Made by a program: the position numbers and the translations under genes | Source: a bacterium SCSIO 12696 | GTDB taxonomy: Bacteria > Pseudomonadota > Gammaproteobacteria > Pseudomonadales > Porticoccaceae | Length of the DNA stretch: 64,000 nt | NCBI GenBank assembly: GCA_024397955.1 | Contig: CP073744.1 | Coordinates: 620,001 to 684,000 of the forward strand | Reading direction: 5' to 3' | Notes under the pieces: generated by a model | Database searches by the model: none | The model's input: only the letters and a program-made list of their open reading frames with translations | Told to the model about the DNA's origin: nothing | Shown here: positions 1 to 9,815 of the stretch, piece by piece | Numbering within the stretch: position 1 is the stretch's first letter | How the letters are laid out: every line of letters begins with the position of its first letter

Positions 1-373
1 CCACTTCTGGCTTCAGGGAAGAGGCATCCGCCAGCTGCGGATAGAGAATCGCAGGGCGCAGGTTGCCAAACAGCTCCAACTCAGAACGAATACCCAGCAG
101 ACCACGCTCCGGGCGAATGCTGCGCTCGATATTGTCCCATTTGGGGCCACCCACAGCGCCCAGCAAAATGGCGTCTGCCGCTTTAGCCTTGGCGGAGGTT
201 TCTTCCGGGTAAGGTGCACCGTGTTGATCAATGGCTGAACCACCCAACAGGCCATGATCAATATCCAAACCCAGGTTAAATTTTTCATCCGCAGCACGCA
301 GCACGCGCTCCGCTTCGGTGACAATTTCCGGGCCGATACCATCGCCGGGCAGAATTAGAACTTTTTTGCTCAT
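1..373 (-). CDS. leuB: 3-isopropylmalate dehydrogenase (partial, runs off left edge)
   Basis: This is the N-terminal part of an NAD-dependent 3-isopropylmalate dehydrogenase, the third leucine-biosynthesis enzyme, acting in the cytoplasm. The reading frame starts at an ATG at 373 (minus strand) and stays open to base 1, giving about 124 residues. It begins [17 protein letters not shown] and contains the family segments [11 protein letters not shown] and [10 protein letters not shown], the latter a substrate-binding Arg region. It follows leuD by 45 bp in the same direction, so leuC-leuD-leuB form one transcription unit. The C-terminal half lies outside the window, so integrity cannot be judged. 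Confidence 0.95.
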   Translation of the reverse strand, partial: MSKKVLILPGDGIGPEIVTEAERVLRAADEKFNLGLDIDHGLLGGSAIDQHGAPYPEETSAKAKAADAILLGAVGGPKWDNIERSIRPERGLLGIRSELELFGNLRPAILYPQLADASSLKPEV

Positions 374-418
374 CTTGTTATCTCTCACTTGGAGTTTGGT
401 CGTTAGGCACCCAACTTG

Positions 419-1066
419 TTACTTAATCGCCCCAAACAACCAAGGGCATTGCTGTTTCCAACCACCTTCAAACTCACGAATGGCGTCTGCGTCTTGCAAG
501 GTCAAACCGATATCGTCCAAGCCATTGAGCAAACAGTGTTTGCGGAACGGGTCTACGTCGAAGGGAATGTCGTCGCCGTCCGGGCGCTTGATCAGCTGGG
601 CGTCCAGATCAATGGTCAACTGATAGCCGTCGTTGGCTTCAGTCGACTTAAATAAATCGTCAACTATATTTTCTTCCAAAACAATGGGTAAGAGGCCATT
701 TTTAAAGCTGTTATTGAAGAAAATATCCGCATAACTGGGAGCAAGAATGGCGCGAAAACCGTAATCCACCAGTGCCCATGGGGCGTGTTCGCGGCTGGAA
801 CCGCAACCAAAGTTTTCCCGCGCCAGCAGAATGGAAGCGCCATTATAGCGGGGTTTATTCAAGGCAAAATCTTCGTTAATTGGACGCATACTGCAATCCT
901 GCCCCGGATAGCCTTCGTCCAGATAACGCAATTCATCAAACAGGTTCACACCAAAGCCGGTGCGCTTAATGGATTTGAGGAACTGCTTGGGGATAATCAT
1001 ATCGGTATCCACATTGGCGCGATCCATGGGCGCGGCGATACCTTGCAGAACGGTGAATTTTTCCAT
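419..1066 (-). CDS. leuD: 3-isopropylmalate dehydratase small subunit
   Basis: LeuD is the swivel-domain subunit of isopropylmalate isomerase, which interconverts 2- and 3-isopropylmalate together with LeuC. The 215-residue product has the usual length and start ([22 protein letters not shown]). It carries the conserved [10 protein letters not shown] and [11 protein letters not shown] segments that close over the active site. Only two bases separate it from leuC upstream, which suggests translational coupling and equal subunit synthesis. Nothing abnormal is seen. Confidence 0.97.
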   Translation of the reverse strand: MEKFTVLQGIAAPMDRANVDTDMIIPKQFLKSIKRTGFGVNLFDELRYLDEGYPGQDCSMRPINEDFALNKPRYNGASILLARENFGCGSSREHAPWALVDYGFRAILAPSYADIFFNNSFKNGLLPIVLEENIVDDLFKSTEANDGYQLTIDLDAQLIKRPDGDDIPFDVDPFRKHCLLNGLDDIGLTLQDADAIREFEGGWKQQCPWLFGAIK

Positions 1067-1068
1067 GG

Positions 1069-2496
1069 TTACGCCTCCATCATCTGGCGAACATCGGTGA
1101 AGTGGCCGGCAATGGCCGCGGCTGCCGCCATAGCGGGACTCACCAGATGAGTTCGACCGCCAAAGCCCTGACGGCCCTCAAAGTTACGGTTACTGGTGGA
1201 AGCGCAATGCTCGCCATTACCCAGTTTATCCGCATTCATGGCCAGGCACATGGAGCAACCGGGTTCGCGCCATTCCATACCGGCATCGGTAAAGACTTTA
1301 TCCAGCCCCTCTGCCTCTGCTTTGGCTTTCACCGCTTGTGAGCCAGGCACAATCAGCACTTGTTTAACGGAATCTGCCACCTTGCGGCCTTTGGCCACCG
1401 CCGCAGCTTCGCGCAGATCTTCCAGGCGAGAGTTAGTGCAAGAACCGATAAACACCCGATCTACCGGGATGCTGCTGATATCCTGCCCCGCTTCCAGGCC
1501 CATGTACTCCAGGGCGCGGCTGATGCCATTGCTTTTCACCGGGTCGCTTTCGTCTTCAGGGTTGGGCACGGTGGCGTCCACTGGCAATACCATCTCTGGC
1601 GAAGTACCCCAGGACACTTGCGGCTTGATGTCAGCACCGTCCAGCTCTACCACAATATCAAACTCGGCGTCCGCATCGCTGTGTAAAGTGTTCCAATAGG
1701 CCACTGCCTTGTCCCAATCGTCTCCTTTGGGAGCGTACTCACGGCCTTTGACGTATTCGATCGTAGTATCGTCCACTGCCACCATGCCGGCACGAGCACC
1801 CGCCTCAATGGACATATTGCACACTGTCAGGCGCCCTTCCATCGACATATCACGGAACACTTGGCCACCGAATTCGATAGCGCAACCGTTACCACCCGCA
1901 GTGCCAATTTTGCCAATAATGGCCAGCACCACATCTTTGGGCGTAACACCCGCGCCCAGTTTGCCGTCCACACGCACCAGCATATTTTTCATTTTGCGCT
2001 GAATCAGGCACTGGGTCGCCAGTACGTGTTCCACTTCAGAAGTACCAATACCGTGAGCCAGGGCGCCCAACGCGCCATGGGTGGAGGTATGAGAATCGCC
2101 ACAAACCACGGTCATTCCCGGCAAGGTAGCGCCCTGCTCCGGGCCCACTACGTGAACAATGCCCTGACCAGGGTCATTGATGCCGTGCTCAACAATACCG
2201 AACTCGTCGCAGTTTTCGTCCAGAGTTTTTACCTGAATACGAGAGGTTTCGTCTTCAATGCCATCCACACCGGCCAGGCGCTCGGCACTGGTGGTGGGTA
2301 CATTGTGATCCGGGGTAGCCAGGTTGGCATCCACTCGCCAGGGCTGGCGGTTCGCCAGGCGTAGACCCTCAAAAGCTTGAGGCGAGGTGACTTCGTGCAG
2401 CAATTGTCGATCGATATAAATCAGCGCAGTACCGTCGTCGCGCTGCTTGACCAAGTGTGCATCCCACAACTTGTCGTAAAGGGTTTTACCCGCCAT
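1069..2496 (-). CDS. leuC: 3-isopropylmalate dehydratase large subunit
   Basis: LeuC is the 4Fe-4S aconitase-family subunit of isopropylmalate isomerase in leucine synthesis. At 475 residues it is full length. Visible motifs are [20 protein letters not shown], the cluster-ligand segment IGSCTNSR and the paired cysteines in GCSMCLAMN. It is the first gene of the leuCDB unit. A LysR-type regulator starts divergently 131 bp away, and the intervening DNA holds a LysR-type T-N11-A palindrome. Local control of the leu genes by that regulator is therefore plausible, but this is inferred from position. Confidence 0.97.
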   Translation of the reverse strand: MAGKTLYDKLWDAHLVKQRDDGTALIYIDRQLLHEVTSPQAFEGLRLANRQPWRVDANLATPDHNVPTTSAERLAGVDGIEDETSRIQVKTLDENCDEFGIVEHGINDPGQGIVHVVGPEQGATLPGMTVVCGDSHTSTHGALGALAHGIGTSEVEHVLATQCLIQRKMKNMLVRVDGKLGAGVTPKDVVLAIIGKIGTAGGNGCAIEFGGQVFRDMSMEGRLTVCNMSIEAGARAGMVAVDDTTIEYVKGREYAPKGDDWDKAVAYWNTLHSDADAEFDIVVELDGADIKPQVSWGTSPEMVLPVDATVPNPEDESDPVKSNGISRALEYMGLEAGQDISSIPVDRVFIGSCTNSRLEDLREAAAVAKGRKVADSVKQVLIVPGSQAVKAKAEAEGLDKVFTDAGMEWREPGCSMCLAMNADKLGNGEHCASTSNRNFEGRQGFGGRTHLVSPAMAAAAAIAGHFTDVRQMMEA

Positions 2497-2602
2497 TGGC
2501 TAATCTCCTGAATGGGTTATAGAGCGTGGCTCGCGAGGGATAAGTGACCGGCATTCTAATCTGCTCTTGCAATAAAATAAATTCATCTTTTTAATGCATT
2601 GG

Positions 2603-2617
2603 ATTCCAATCGGGAAT
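2603..2617. promoter_or_regulatory. Candidate LysR-type operator (T-N11-A palindrome)
   Basis: ATTCC-N5-GGAAT, a perfect 5-bp inverted repeat containing the T-N11-A core, lies 10 bp before the LysR-type gene and about 107 bp before leuC. It overlaps a second palindrome, ATTGGATTCCAAT (2598-2610). The position fits an autoregulatory site in a divergent LysR/leuC promoter region. Binding is inferred from sequence only. Confidence 0.4.
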
Positions 2618-2627
2618 TTATAAGATT

Positions 2628-3500
2628 ATGGACACTTCTTTACTGGAAGCCTTTGTTACCGCAGCCGAAGCAGAGTCTTTTTCCGCCGCCGCGGATCGGC
2701 TGCATCTGACCCAGTCGGCAGTCAGCAAGCGTATCGCCTTGTTAGAACAACAATTGGATTGTCGCTTGTTTGACCGCATCGCCCGCACGGTGAGTTTAAC
2801 CAGCAGTGGCCGTGAATTGCTGCCCAGAGCACGAAGTATTCTTGGGGAGCTGCAAGCCACTCGACAGGCCATTGCCGATCTCAGTGGTTCCGTTAGCGGC
2901 ACCTTACGCCTGGCTATCAGCCACCATATTGGCCTGCGACGGTTACCAAAAGTATTGAAGCGTTTTACCCGGGAATTTCCGGATGTGTCTATCGATATGG
3001 CGTTTATGGATTCCGAGAGCGCCTACGACAATATCCTCCACGGCCATTTTGAATTGGCGATTATTACCCTGTCACCGAAGCCTCACCCAAAAGTTATCGC
3101 CCAGAGTATCTGGCCAGATGAGCTGGCATTTGTGGTGGCGCCAGATCACCCCCTGACGGAAACGCCATTTGCAGTAGAGCAGCTGCAAAACTACCCAGCG
3201 ATTTTGCCGGAGCTCAACACCCACACCAGTCAAATTGTTACCGAACTGTTTGCGACGCAGCATTTAAAGCTCAACACCGCCATGACCACCAACTATTTGG
3301 AAACCATTAAAGCTATGGTGGCCATTGGCATGGGCTGGAGCCTATTACCGCTGAGTATGCTCGACAACACGGTGACAGCCCTGCCAGCGAACGACCTGAA
3401 ATTGGAACGGCAGTTAGGATACATCCACCACAAAGAAAAAACCCTGTCCAATGCGGCCAGGGCTTTGATTGATATGCTTGAAAAGCAGGCTTCGGGTTAA
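2628..3500 (+). CDS. LysR-family transcriptional regulator
   Basis: A 290-residue LysR-type regulator. The N-terminal winged helix-turn-helix (about residues 1-62) contains LLEAFVTAAEAESFSAAA, LHLTQSAVSKRI and LEQQLDCRLFDR. The remainder is a periplasmic-binding-protein-like effector domain with GTLRLAISHHIGL near residue 90. It is divergent from leuCDB, the arrangement in which LysR regulators usually control their neighbour. The specific effector cannot be read from the sequence. A hairpin repeat follows the stop codon within 10 bp. Confidence 0.9.
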   Translation: MDTSLLEAFVTAAEAESFSAAADRLHLTQSAVSKRIALLEQQLDCRLFDRIARTVSLTSSGRELLPRARSILGELQATRQAIADLSGSVSGTLRLAISHHIGLRRLPKVLKRFTREFPDVSIDMAFMDSESAYDNILHGHFELAIITLSPKPHPKVIAQSIWPDELAFVVAPDHPLTETPFAVEQLQNYPAILPELNTHTSQIVTELFATQHLKLNTAMTTNYLETIKAMVAIGMGWSLLPLSMLDNTVTALPANDLKLERQLGYIHHKEKTLSNAARALIDMLEKQASG

Positions 3501-3509
3501 AAAAATACT

Positions 3510-3620
3510 CGTCATTGCGAGGAGCCTTTTCTTTTCAAGAAAGGCGACGCGGCAATCTTGGCCAGGCTGGCAGAGGACTGATGGAGATTGCCGCGGTCGC
3601 TGCGCTCCCTCGCAATGACG
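3510..3620. repeat. Double-hairpin palindromic repeat (MITE-like)
   Basis: The outer arms CGTCATTGCGAG (3510-3521) and CTCGCAATGACG (3609-3620) are perfect 12-bp inverted repeats. Inner arms GCGGCAATCT (3549-3558) and AGATTGCCGC (3585-3594) form a second perfect inverted repeat. Elements with these termini are dispersed in many bacterial genomes. Here the element sits between convergent LysR and acyl-CoA dehydrogenase genes, and the folded RNA could also act in 3'-end formation. Only one copy is in the window. Confidence 0.75.
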
Positions 3621-3635
3621 TAGGTCTAACAATAA

Positions 3636-5420
3636 TTAAAACTGATCTTCAGCCAACTCCATCGTGGCTTCGTGACCAGAAATAATCGCCTGCATATAAC
3701 CCAGAGTACGGGGCAAAACTTGTTCAGCAAAGAAGCGTGCTGTAATCAATTTGTTCTTGTAGAACTGGGCATCGCCGTCACCGGCGTCCAGTTTCGCCTG
3801 CGCTGCCAGGGCAGATTGAGCCAGCAGTGAACCCGCTGCCGTAGTACCCAACAGCATTAACAAGTTAAAGGACACCGCGCCAGGGAAACTCCAGTCCGCC
3901 ATTACATTGGTAAAGATATGGCGAATGGCTTTGTCACTAGCATACAGCGCCTGCCCGAGGCCTTTGTGAATTTCCCGCAGAGGCTTGCCGGCAGCCTCTA
4001 CCTGAGCAAGGGTTTTCTGGAATTCTGCCGCCAACTCTTGCAAAGATTTACCCTGATCCTTCAGCAGTTTGCGGCCAATTAAATCCAACGCCTGAATGCC
4101 GTTGGTTCCTTCATAAATTGGCAGGATACGAGCATCGCGCTGGTGTTGGGCAGCGCCGGTTTCTTCCACAAATCCCATGCCGCCGTGAATTTGAACGCCA
4201 AGATAAGTCACCTCCTGAGCCATTTCTGTACACCAGCCTTTTACCAATGGCGTCAGCAAGTCTACGCGACGCTGATGGAAAGCTGCCTGTTTTTCATCCG
4301 GGTTGTGAAGGGACTTATCCACATGGGCCGCCGCCTCGTAGGCCAGTACACGACCTGCTTCGATCTGGCTGCGCATCAGCATCAACATGCGGCGTACATC
4401 CGGGTGTTTGATAATGGGCACTCGGCCATCCACACCAATCATCTCACCCTGAACACGATCGCGGGCGTATTGGCGGGCCTGCTGGTAAGCGCGTTCACCG
4501 ACAGAAACCCCTTGCAAACCAACAGACATACGGGCGTGATTCATCATCGCGAACATATACTTGAGGCCTTGATTCTCTTCGCCCACCAAGTAGCCCATTG
4601 CGCCGCCTTCATCACCGTAGCTCAGTACGCAGGTGGGGCTGGCATGGATGCCCATTTTGTGTTCCACGGAAACTGGATAAAGGTCGTTGGCTTCGGTAGT
4701 GGCACCATTCTCATCGTGTAAATTTTTCGGCACGATAAACAGGGAAATGCCTTTCACCCCTTCTGGTGCATCCGGGGTACGCGCCAGCACCAAATGAATA
4801 ATGTTATCGGTGAAATCGTGGTCGCCCCAGGTGATGTAAATTTTCTGGCCGGTGATCAGATAGTGGTCGTCTTGGGGCACCGCCTTGGTGCGAATGGCCG
4901 CCAGATCGGTGCCAGCCTGAGGCTCGGTAAGGTTCATGGTGCCCGCCCATTCACCAGAGATCAGCTTGGGCAAGTAAAACTGTTTCTGTTCATCACTGCC
5001 GTAATTTTCAAGAGCGGCGATCACCCCTTTACCCAACAGTGGGCAGAGACTAAACGCCAGGTTGGCGCTCTGGCACATTTCGTCCAGCGCTGCACCCAGC
5101 AAATGAGGCATACCTTGCCCACCGTATTCTGCGTTGCCCGCCAAACCTGGCCAACCGCCCTGCACCATGGCGGTATACGCTTCTTTCAGGCCCGGAGCCG
5201 CAACCACTTTCTTGTCTACTACTTTGGAGCCCGCTTCGTCCGCATCTCGGTTGGTGGGCGCAATTACTTCACCAAAAAAGCGACTGCCTTCAGCGAGTAC
5301 CGCTTCAACAATGTCGTCTGTAGCCTGTTCATAGCCGGGAAGTTGAGCGATATCGCCCAAGCCGAGAACGTCTTGCAGCAAAAATTGAATGTCTTGCAAC
5401 GGGGCTTGGTAGTCGGACAT
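3636..5420 (-). CDS. Acyl-CoA dehydrogenase (DmdC/large C-terminal domain type)
   Basis: A flavin-dependent acyl-CoA dehydrogenase of 594 residues, which introduces the 2,3-double bond of acyl-CoAs. Visible family segments are the FAD/substrate region MNLTEPQAGTDLA with ITGQKIYITWGDHD, the Arg/Gly-rich QIHGGMGFVEETG, and the catalytic-base loop YEGTNGIQALDLIGRKL. The length and the extra C-terminal domain after residue 470 match the roughly 600-residue subfamily that includes 3-methylmercaptopropionyl-CoA dehydrogenases. Substrate specificity cannot be assigned. A hot-dog thioesterase lies 145 bp upstream on the same strand. Confidence 0.9.
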   Translation of the reverse strand: MSDYQAPLQDIQFLLQDVLGLGDIAQLPGYEQATDDIVEAVLAEGSRFFGEVIAPTNRDADEAGSKVVDKKVVAAPGLKEAYTAMVQGGWPGLAGNAEYGGQGMPHLLGAALDEMCQSANLAFSLCPLLGKGVIAALENYGSDEQKQFYLPKLISGEWAGTMNLTEPQAGTDLAAIRTKAVPQDDHYLITGQKIYITWGDHDFTDNIIHLVLARTPDAPEGVKGISLFIVPKNLHDENGATTEANDLYPVSVEHKMGIHASPTCVLSYGDEGGAMGYLVGEENQGLKYMFAMMNHARMSVGLQGVSVGERAYQQARQYARDRVQGEMIGVDGRVPIIKHPDVRRMLMLMRSQIEAGRVLAYEAAAHVDKSLHNPDEKQAAFHQRRVDLLTPLVKGWCTEMAQEVTYLGVQIHGGMGFVEETGAAQHQRDARILPIYEGTNGIQALDLIGRKLLKDQGKSLQELAAEFQKTLAQVEAAGKPLREIHKGLGQALYASDKAIRHIFTNVMADWSFPGAVSFNLLMLLGTTAAGSLLAQSALAAQAKLDAGDGDAQFYKNKLITARFFAEQVLPRTLGYMQAIISGHEATMELAEDQF

Positions 5421-5565
5421 GGTTTCTCCTTAAAGAATCACGGTGATGATTTTATTTGTCCAACGATAGTATGGAATTATCCCGTGGTGATAGGCCGTTT
5501 CGTGACTGGAGAGTTTTGAGAATTGACCAAAAATGGAAATTTGGTCACAGCATGCCAGAAAGCCA

Positions 5566-5922
5566 TCAAGAACGGCTAGGCAACGGCTTTTTATTGCCGT
5601 CTTGATCGACACAAACAAAAGTCACAGCAGTACTGAACACAGGCTCTCCGCCGTCTTCCAAGCCCTGATACACATTCACCTGGTACTGCACAGACGTGTT
5701 GCCGAGGCGCTTTTGATCCGCTTCAAAGCGCAATATGGTGCCCTTCTTTACACTGTGGTGAAACTCAATACTTTCCATACCGATCGTCACCATGTTGGCC
5801 TCGGGTAAGTCCAGGCGCGCGGCAATATAGGCAATTTCATCCACCCACATCAGCATATAGCCACCAAACAGAAAGCCGTAGTGATTGAGGTGTTCGGGAA
5901 GGACGAGTTTATGGTTTTGCAT
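5566..5922 (-). CDS. Acyl-CoA thioesterase, hot-dog fold (YciA-like)
   Basis: A 118-residue single hot-dog domain protein. The helix segment [21 protein letters not shown] resembles the N/H-G-x-x-FGG-x-L-M-x-x-x-D core of YciA-type acyl-CoA hydrolases. The strands [17 protein letters not shown] and FVCVDQDG complete the fold. Such enzymes release CoA from acyl-CoA in the cytoplasm. It is upstream of and co-directional with the acyl-CoA dehydrogenase, so both may act in the same acyl-CoA pool. Substrate length is unknown. Confidence 0.82.
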   Translation of the reverse strand: MQNHKLVLPEHLNHYGFLFGGYMLMWVDEIAYIAARLDLPEANMVTIGMESIEFHHSVKKGTILRFEADQKRLGNTSVQYQVNVYQGLEDGGEPVFSTAVTFVCVDQDGNKKPLPSRS

Positions 5923-6043
5923 AGAAGGGTTCCTTTAAAACCGCTTGAAATAGCAGGCTTTGGGCGGGGGATTTTACCCGAAACGCATACAAAGTTTGTC
6001 GGTTAATTCAGAGGTAAAACAGATATGTACAGGTTTGAAAGGT

Positions 6044-6709
6044 TTATTGCTTCAAAGCATCCGTATCAACAATATCCCCCTGCTCATTCAACTCCGGGTA
6101 CTCCAGCCCCTTGGCCTTGCAGTAATCCGCAATTACCGGATGACACCATTCAAACAGGGTTTTGTGATATTGCCTGTCGGGCAGACGGCGTCGATCGTAT
6201 AAGCCCACAGCCTGACGCTGACGCTGTGCTTCGGAGAGAATAATGGCGCAGGCGACACTGACGTTAAACGATTCCACCATGCCCAGCATGGGCACGGTAA
6301 TTTCCTGATCGACCGCATTCAATGCGCTATCACTAACACCTTCACGCTCGGCGCCCAATAACAGTGCCGTCGGCTTGCAGTAATCCACCTGGCGAAAGTC
6401 CACTGCTTGATCGGAAAAGTGCGCGGCGACAACTTGAAAGCCTTTGGCTTTCAGACTTTCGATGGGCTCTGCCACCGTTGGCCAAATATTGGCGTGCACC
6501 CATTTCTGGCTACCCATGGCGGTACCAGTGTGGGGACGATACTCGCCTTTGGAGTAAACCGCGTGAATTTCAGGAATGCCGGCCGCATCGCAGGTGCGCA
6601 CAATGGCAGACAAATTCTGCCCCTTGTGCACATCATCGGTAATTACGGTGAGGTCGGGTTGCCGCTTACTTAATACGGCAACAATCCTCTGGAAACGCTC
6701 TGGTGTCAC
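6044..6709 (-). CDS. trmH: tRNA (guanosine(18)-2'-O)-methyltransferase
   Basis: A SPOUT-class 2'-O-methyltransferase that modifies G18 in the tRNA D-loop using S-adenosylmethionine. The 221-residue product starts at a GTG (MTPERFQRIVAVLSKRQPDL). It shows the TrmH motifs HKGQNLSAIVRTCDAAG (motif 1), LLLGAEREGVS (motif 2) and VPMLGMVESFNVSVA (motif 3), with the EAQRQRQ tail region typical of gammaproteobacterial TrmH. It starts only three bases after the GGDEF-EAL gene upstream and has no clear Shine-Dalgarno, so translational coupling is likely. Confidence 0.93.
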   Translation of the reverse strand: MTPERFQRIVAVLSKRQPDLTVITDDVHKGQNLSAIVRTCDAAGIPEIHAVYSKGEYRPHTGTAMGSQKWVHANIWPTVAEPIESLKAKGFQVVAAHFSDQAVDFRQVDYCKPTALLLGAEREGVSDSALNAVDQEITVPMLGMVESFNVSVACAIILSEAQRQRQAVGLYDRRRLPDRQYHKTLFEWCHPVIADYCKAKGLEYPELNEQGDIVDTDALKQ

Positions 6710-6712
6710 GAT

Positions 6713-8929
6713 TTATTGAATTGTGTGGCTGTTGGAGCCCATCTGCTGGGTAAAGGTTTCCGCACTCATGGGCTTGCCGTATAGAAAGCCCTGGGCGAAG
6801 CGGCAACCAACACCGTGCAGGTACTTCTCCTGAATGGAACGCTCTACACCTTCTGCCACCACATCCACACCGAGCACATCGCCAAGGCCAATAATAGCGC
6901 GCAGCAGGCTGTCGTTTTGCTTGCCGATTTTGATATCGTTCATCAGCTTGCGGTCTACCTTGATCACACTCACTGGTAGCTCTTTCAGGTAACCGTAAGG
7001 CGCTTTACCAGTGCCGAAATCGTCGATGGAAACCGCTACACCAATATCGGCCAGTTGCTGAATAAATTGCTTGCTGTGATCCAGATCCACCAGAATGCTC
7101 TTCTCAGAAATATCCAACATCAAGCACTCTGCAGGCAGGCCAGATTTTTCCAGCGCTTGCGCTACCATTTTGGGGAATTTGGGATCTTGCATCTGAGTCA
7201 GCGACACATTCACTGACATAAACTGAATGGGTGCACCCTGATTGCGCCATTGGCTCATGCGTTCACAAGCAGACTCCAAGGCCCAGTTGCCCAACTCACG
7301 AATCAAGCCCGCTTGTTCCGCCAAGGGAATAAAGGTGTTGGGCATTACCTGGCCACGGGAGTGGTGATTCCAGCGCATCAGCGCTTCACAGCCGATCACT
7401 TCACCGGTATGAATCAGCACTTGGGGCTGGTACACCAGAGACAGCTGATTACGGGGGATTGCCATACGCAACTCCGAATTAAAGAACAGATCGGAGTTTT
7501 CATTATTAGCCTGTTTGGCTGACAAATAGTAGTAGCCATTACGGCCTTCAGCCTTGGCTTTATACATCGCCGCGTCGGCTCCCTTCATCAGGGTAATCAG
7601 GTCTTCACCATCGTCAGGGAATACGCCGATACCTACGCTGGCAGATACGTAAAACTCTTTGTCGTGGAGGTTAAATGGCAGTTCGAAAATACCCAGGATT
7701 TTCTTCGCCAGGCTGCGCACCTGGTCGTTACCGCCGACATTTTCGGCAATGATAGTGAATTCGTCACCGGCCAGACGTGAAACGGTATCCGCCTCGCGCA
7801 CAATGCCTCTCAGGCGCTCACCCACCTCTTTCAGCAAGCTGTCGCCCACATGGTGACCCAGGGTATCGTTAATCTGCTTGAACTCATCCAGATCGATAAA
7901 GTACACCGCCAGGCGATCTTTCACACGACGTGCCCGCTTGATGCCTTGATCCAGGCGGTCGAGGAATAGGCGACGGTTGGGCAAGCCAGTCAGGGAATCG
8001 TGGTTGGCCAGATAGCGTAGCTCTTCCTGGGAGCGTTTCAGGTCGGTAACATCCGAGAAGAATGCTACGTAGTTACTCACTTCACCATCGGCGTCGTAAA
8101 CGGTTTTCAGGGTCATGCGGCCGGAAAACAGCTCACCAGATTTGCGTTTACTCCACACCTCGCCGCGCCATACACCGCGCTTTTTCAGGTCGCGCCATAC
8201 TTTTTTATAGAAAGATACATCCTGGCTGGCAGTGCGTGGCAGACCCAGCTTCTCACCCAGTACATCTTCGGCGGTGAAACCGGTGATTTCTGTAAAGGAG
8301 TTGTTGACCGACTCAATCACCCGGCGGTTGTCAGTCACCACAATGGCGTCAGCGGTAAAGGAAAAGATTTTCGATGACAGCCGCAGCTGTTCTTCCAAGT
8401 CTTTTTCCCGAGTTAAATCCACAGATACACAGTGCACCATGTCGACGTTGCCCTGTATCGACTGATGACTTTGAAAATGGTGGCGGAAAAAGCGCCCATT
8501 AATGGGCTGATAAGACATAAACTTACCGCCTTTACGAGCGCGCTCAACATCGCGCAACAAACCGGGCGAGCTTTTGAATACTTTATTAACATCGGTGCCA
8601 ATTACAGCAGCGCTGGCATCGTCTACGTTTTTCTGGGCTCTGCCACGTATATCGGATATCTGGCCATTGCTATTAATGGACCAAACCATGACCGGAGAAG
8701 ATGACGAGATAACGTCCAGAAGCAGGCTTTTATTGTCCATTTGATGCTGCTGACGACGTTGCAACAAGTCGGAGTACAACACTGCAGACACACACAGCCA
8801 GACGATTGCTGTCATGGTCATTAGCTGCCACAGATTCGTACCTGATTCCATATTCTGTACAAGCAGCAATTCAATCAGTGCAAAGAGTACTGTAATGCCT
8901 AGCTGTTGTTTGATGTATCGCCGGTCCAA
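6713..8929 (-). CDS. Membrane-anchored PAS-PAS-GGDEF-EAL cyclic-di-GMP protein
   Basis: A 738-residue signalling protein. Two N-terminal membrane helices (about 8-56) are followed by a PAS-like region (about 70-175), a clear PAS/PAC domain (about 185-300), a GGDEF domain (about 305-465) and an EAL domain (about 480-730). The GGDEF signature reads AGDEF (387-391), a common variant that can still be active. The EAL motif is intact as EALMRW (515-520), with the later DDFGTG motif. It may make, degrade or only sense cyclic di-GMP. The window also holds an alginate-type locus, and alginate polymerisation in Pseudomonas depends on c-di-GMP, but no direct link is visible. trmH follows after 3 bp. 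Confidence 0.93.
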   Translation of the reverse strand: MDRRYIKQQLGITVLFALIELLLVQNMESGTNLWQLMTMTAIVWLCVSAVLYSDLLQRRQQHQMDNKSLLLDVISSSSPVMVWSINSNGQISDIRGRAQKNVDDASAAVIGTDVNKVFKSSPGLLRDVERARKGGKFMSYQPINGRFFRHHFQSHQSIQGNVDMVHCVSVDLTREKDLEEQLRLSSKIFSFTADAIVVTDNRRVIESVNNSFTEITGFTAEDVLGEKLGLPRTASQDVSFYKKVWRDLKKRGVWRGEVWSKRKSGELFSGRMTLKTVYDADGEVSNYVAFFSDVTDLKRSQEELRYLANHDSLTGLPNRRLFLDRLDQGIKRARRVKDRLAVYFIDLDEFKQINDTLGHHVGDSLLKEVGERLRGIVREADTVSRLAGDEFTIIAENVGGNDQVRSLAKKILGIFELPFNLHDKEFYVSASVGIGVFPDDGEDLITLMKGADAAMYKAKAEGRNGYYYLSAKQANNENSDLFFNSELRMAIPRNQLSLVYQPQVLIHTGEVIGCEALMRWNHHSRGQVMPNTFIPLAEQAGLIRELGNWALESACERMSQWRNQGAPIQFMSVNVSLTQMQDPKFPKMVAQALEKSGLPAECLMLDISEKSILVDLDHSKQFIQQLADIGVAVSIDDFGTGKAPYGYLKELPVSVIKVDRKLMNDIKIGKQNDSLLRAIIGLGDVLGVDVVAEGVERSIQEKYLHGVGCRFAQGFLYGKPMSAETFTQQMGSNSHTIQ

Positions 8930-9231
8930 GGCCCTTCTCCATTGGTATCCATTAAGAGTCTGCTGTGAACTGAGAACGTTATTATTGTGACCCAGTTCCG
9001 ATTTGAATTATACGCAGTTCCGGAGGATAGTCATCGTATACGCCCTCACTAATACTTAAACGGTAGTTAAGTCGGCTTAAGTGCGAAATTAGTACTAGTG
9101 AAGATCCGTTTGTCCGTCATTGATAACCGCTCATTGTCCGCAGCAGTGTCAGGAAGCCTCCCGATGAGGTGACTTGGAGCAACCAGATACCATCGACGAA
9201 CAGCAACTGTCAGGTAGGGCAAATTATTGGC
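8930..9231. other. Intergenic region upstream of the tRNA genes, no gene seen
   Basis: About 300 bp between the divergent GGDEF-EAL gene and the tRNA promoter. No credible reading frame, tRNA or strong hairpin is seen. It probably holds the promoter of the GGDEF-EAL gene, but no convincing -35/-10 pair could be fixed. Confidence 0.4.
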
Positions 9232-9259
9232 TTGATTCTTTTCCCGGATTCCCTAGAAT
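9232..9259 (+). promoter_or_regulatory. Sigma-70 promoter of the tRNA-Cys/tRNA-Leu unit
   Basis: TTGATT (9232-9237) and TAGAAT (9254-9259) are separated by 16 bp and followed by a GC-rich discriminator (GCCGCC), as is typical of stable RNA promoters. tRNA-Cys begins 40 bp downstream. Confidence 0.6.
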
Positions 9260-9298
9260 AGCCGCCTTCCTGCTTACCAAGCAGAAGACCTACTATTT

Positions 9299-9372
9299 GG
9301 CGCGGTAGCAAAATGGTTATGCCGCGGATTGCAAATCCGCTGATGCCGGTTCGATTCCGGCCCGCGCCTCCA
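9299..9372 (+). tRNA. tRNA-Cys (GCA)
   Basis: A cloverleaf is visible: acceptor arms GGCGCGG and CCGCGCC (9362-9368), an anticodon loop TTGCAAA with anticodon GCA at 9331-9333, a T-arm GGTTCGATTCC and an encoded CCA (9370-9372). It decodes UGC/UGU. It is followed by tRNA-Leu after 20 bp. Confidence 0.97.
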
Positions 9373-9392
9373 CTCTTTATATGTACCCTCCT

Positions 9393-9479
9393 GCCCGGAT
9401 GGTGAAATTGGTAGACACAGGAGACTTAAAATCTCCCGACCTCACGGTCGTGCCGGTTCAAGTCCGGCTCCGGGCACCA
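9393..9479 (+). tRNA. tRNA-Leu (TAA)
   Basis: A class II tRNA with a long variable arm. The acceptor arms are GCCCGGA and TCCGGGC, the anticodon loop CTTAAAA has anticodon TAA at 9427-9429, and CCA is encoded at 9477-9479. It decodes UUA/UUG. In many gammaproteobacteria this tRNA lies beside pgsA. Here about 8 kb of accessory genes separates them, so the tRNA 3' end is a candidate integration site. Confidence 0.97.
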
Positions 9480-9815
9480 ATAGATACAAGGGTTTCGGCG
9501 AAATTGATCCTTTTCGTTATGGCTCCCAAATTCACAATAATAGACATATAGTAGACAAATGTTTAAAGCACTAGCTTTTACGCCTATGGGTAGAAAGTAG
9601 CCCGAGTGCTCAACATCAGCTAATTGAGCATTTACTCCCAAGTTCAGCAAAAGCACTGGGAGTCGAATAATGAACAAGCATACTCCTCAAGAGCTTTGTC
9701 AGATGTTTAGTGCTATGGAGCTGGCTGAGATTCTTGGTTCTACTTAAGAACCGCCCAGAATTATCAATCGGGCAACAGCAAACCTTCATTAGTAATAATT
9801 CGCTTATTATCACTT
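9480..9815. other. Left junction of accessory block, no confident gene
   Basis: AT-rich DNA directly after tRNA-Leu. The only small frame with a plausible Shine-Dalgarno is a 25-codon one at 9670-9747 (+, MNKHTPQELCQMFSAMELAEI...), preceded by GGGAG. It could be the remnant of a longer gene. No integrase gene and no repeat of the tRNA 3' end are seen here or before pgsA. Confidence 0.35.

Noticed and set aside
9426..9677. Minus-strand frame across tRNA-Leu
   Set aside because: The encoded CPEPDLNRHD-like sequence is the usual artefact of translating a tRNA gene antisense.
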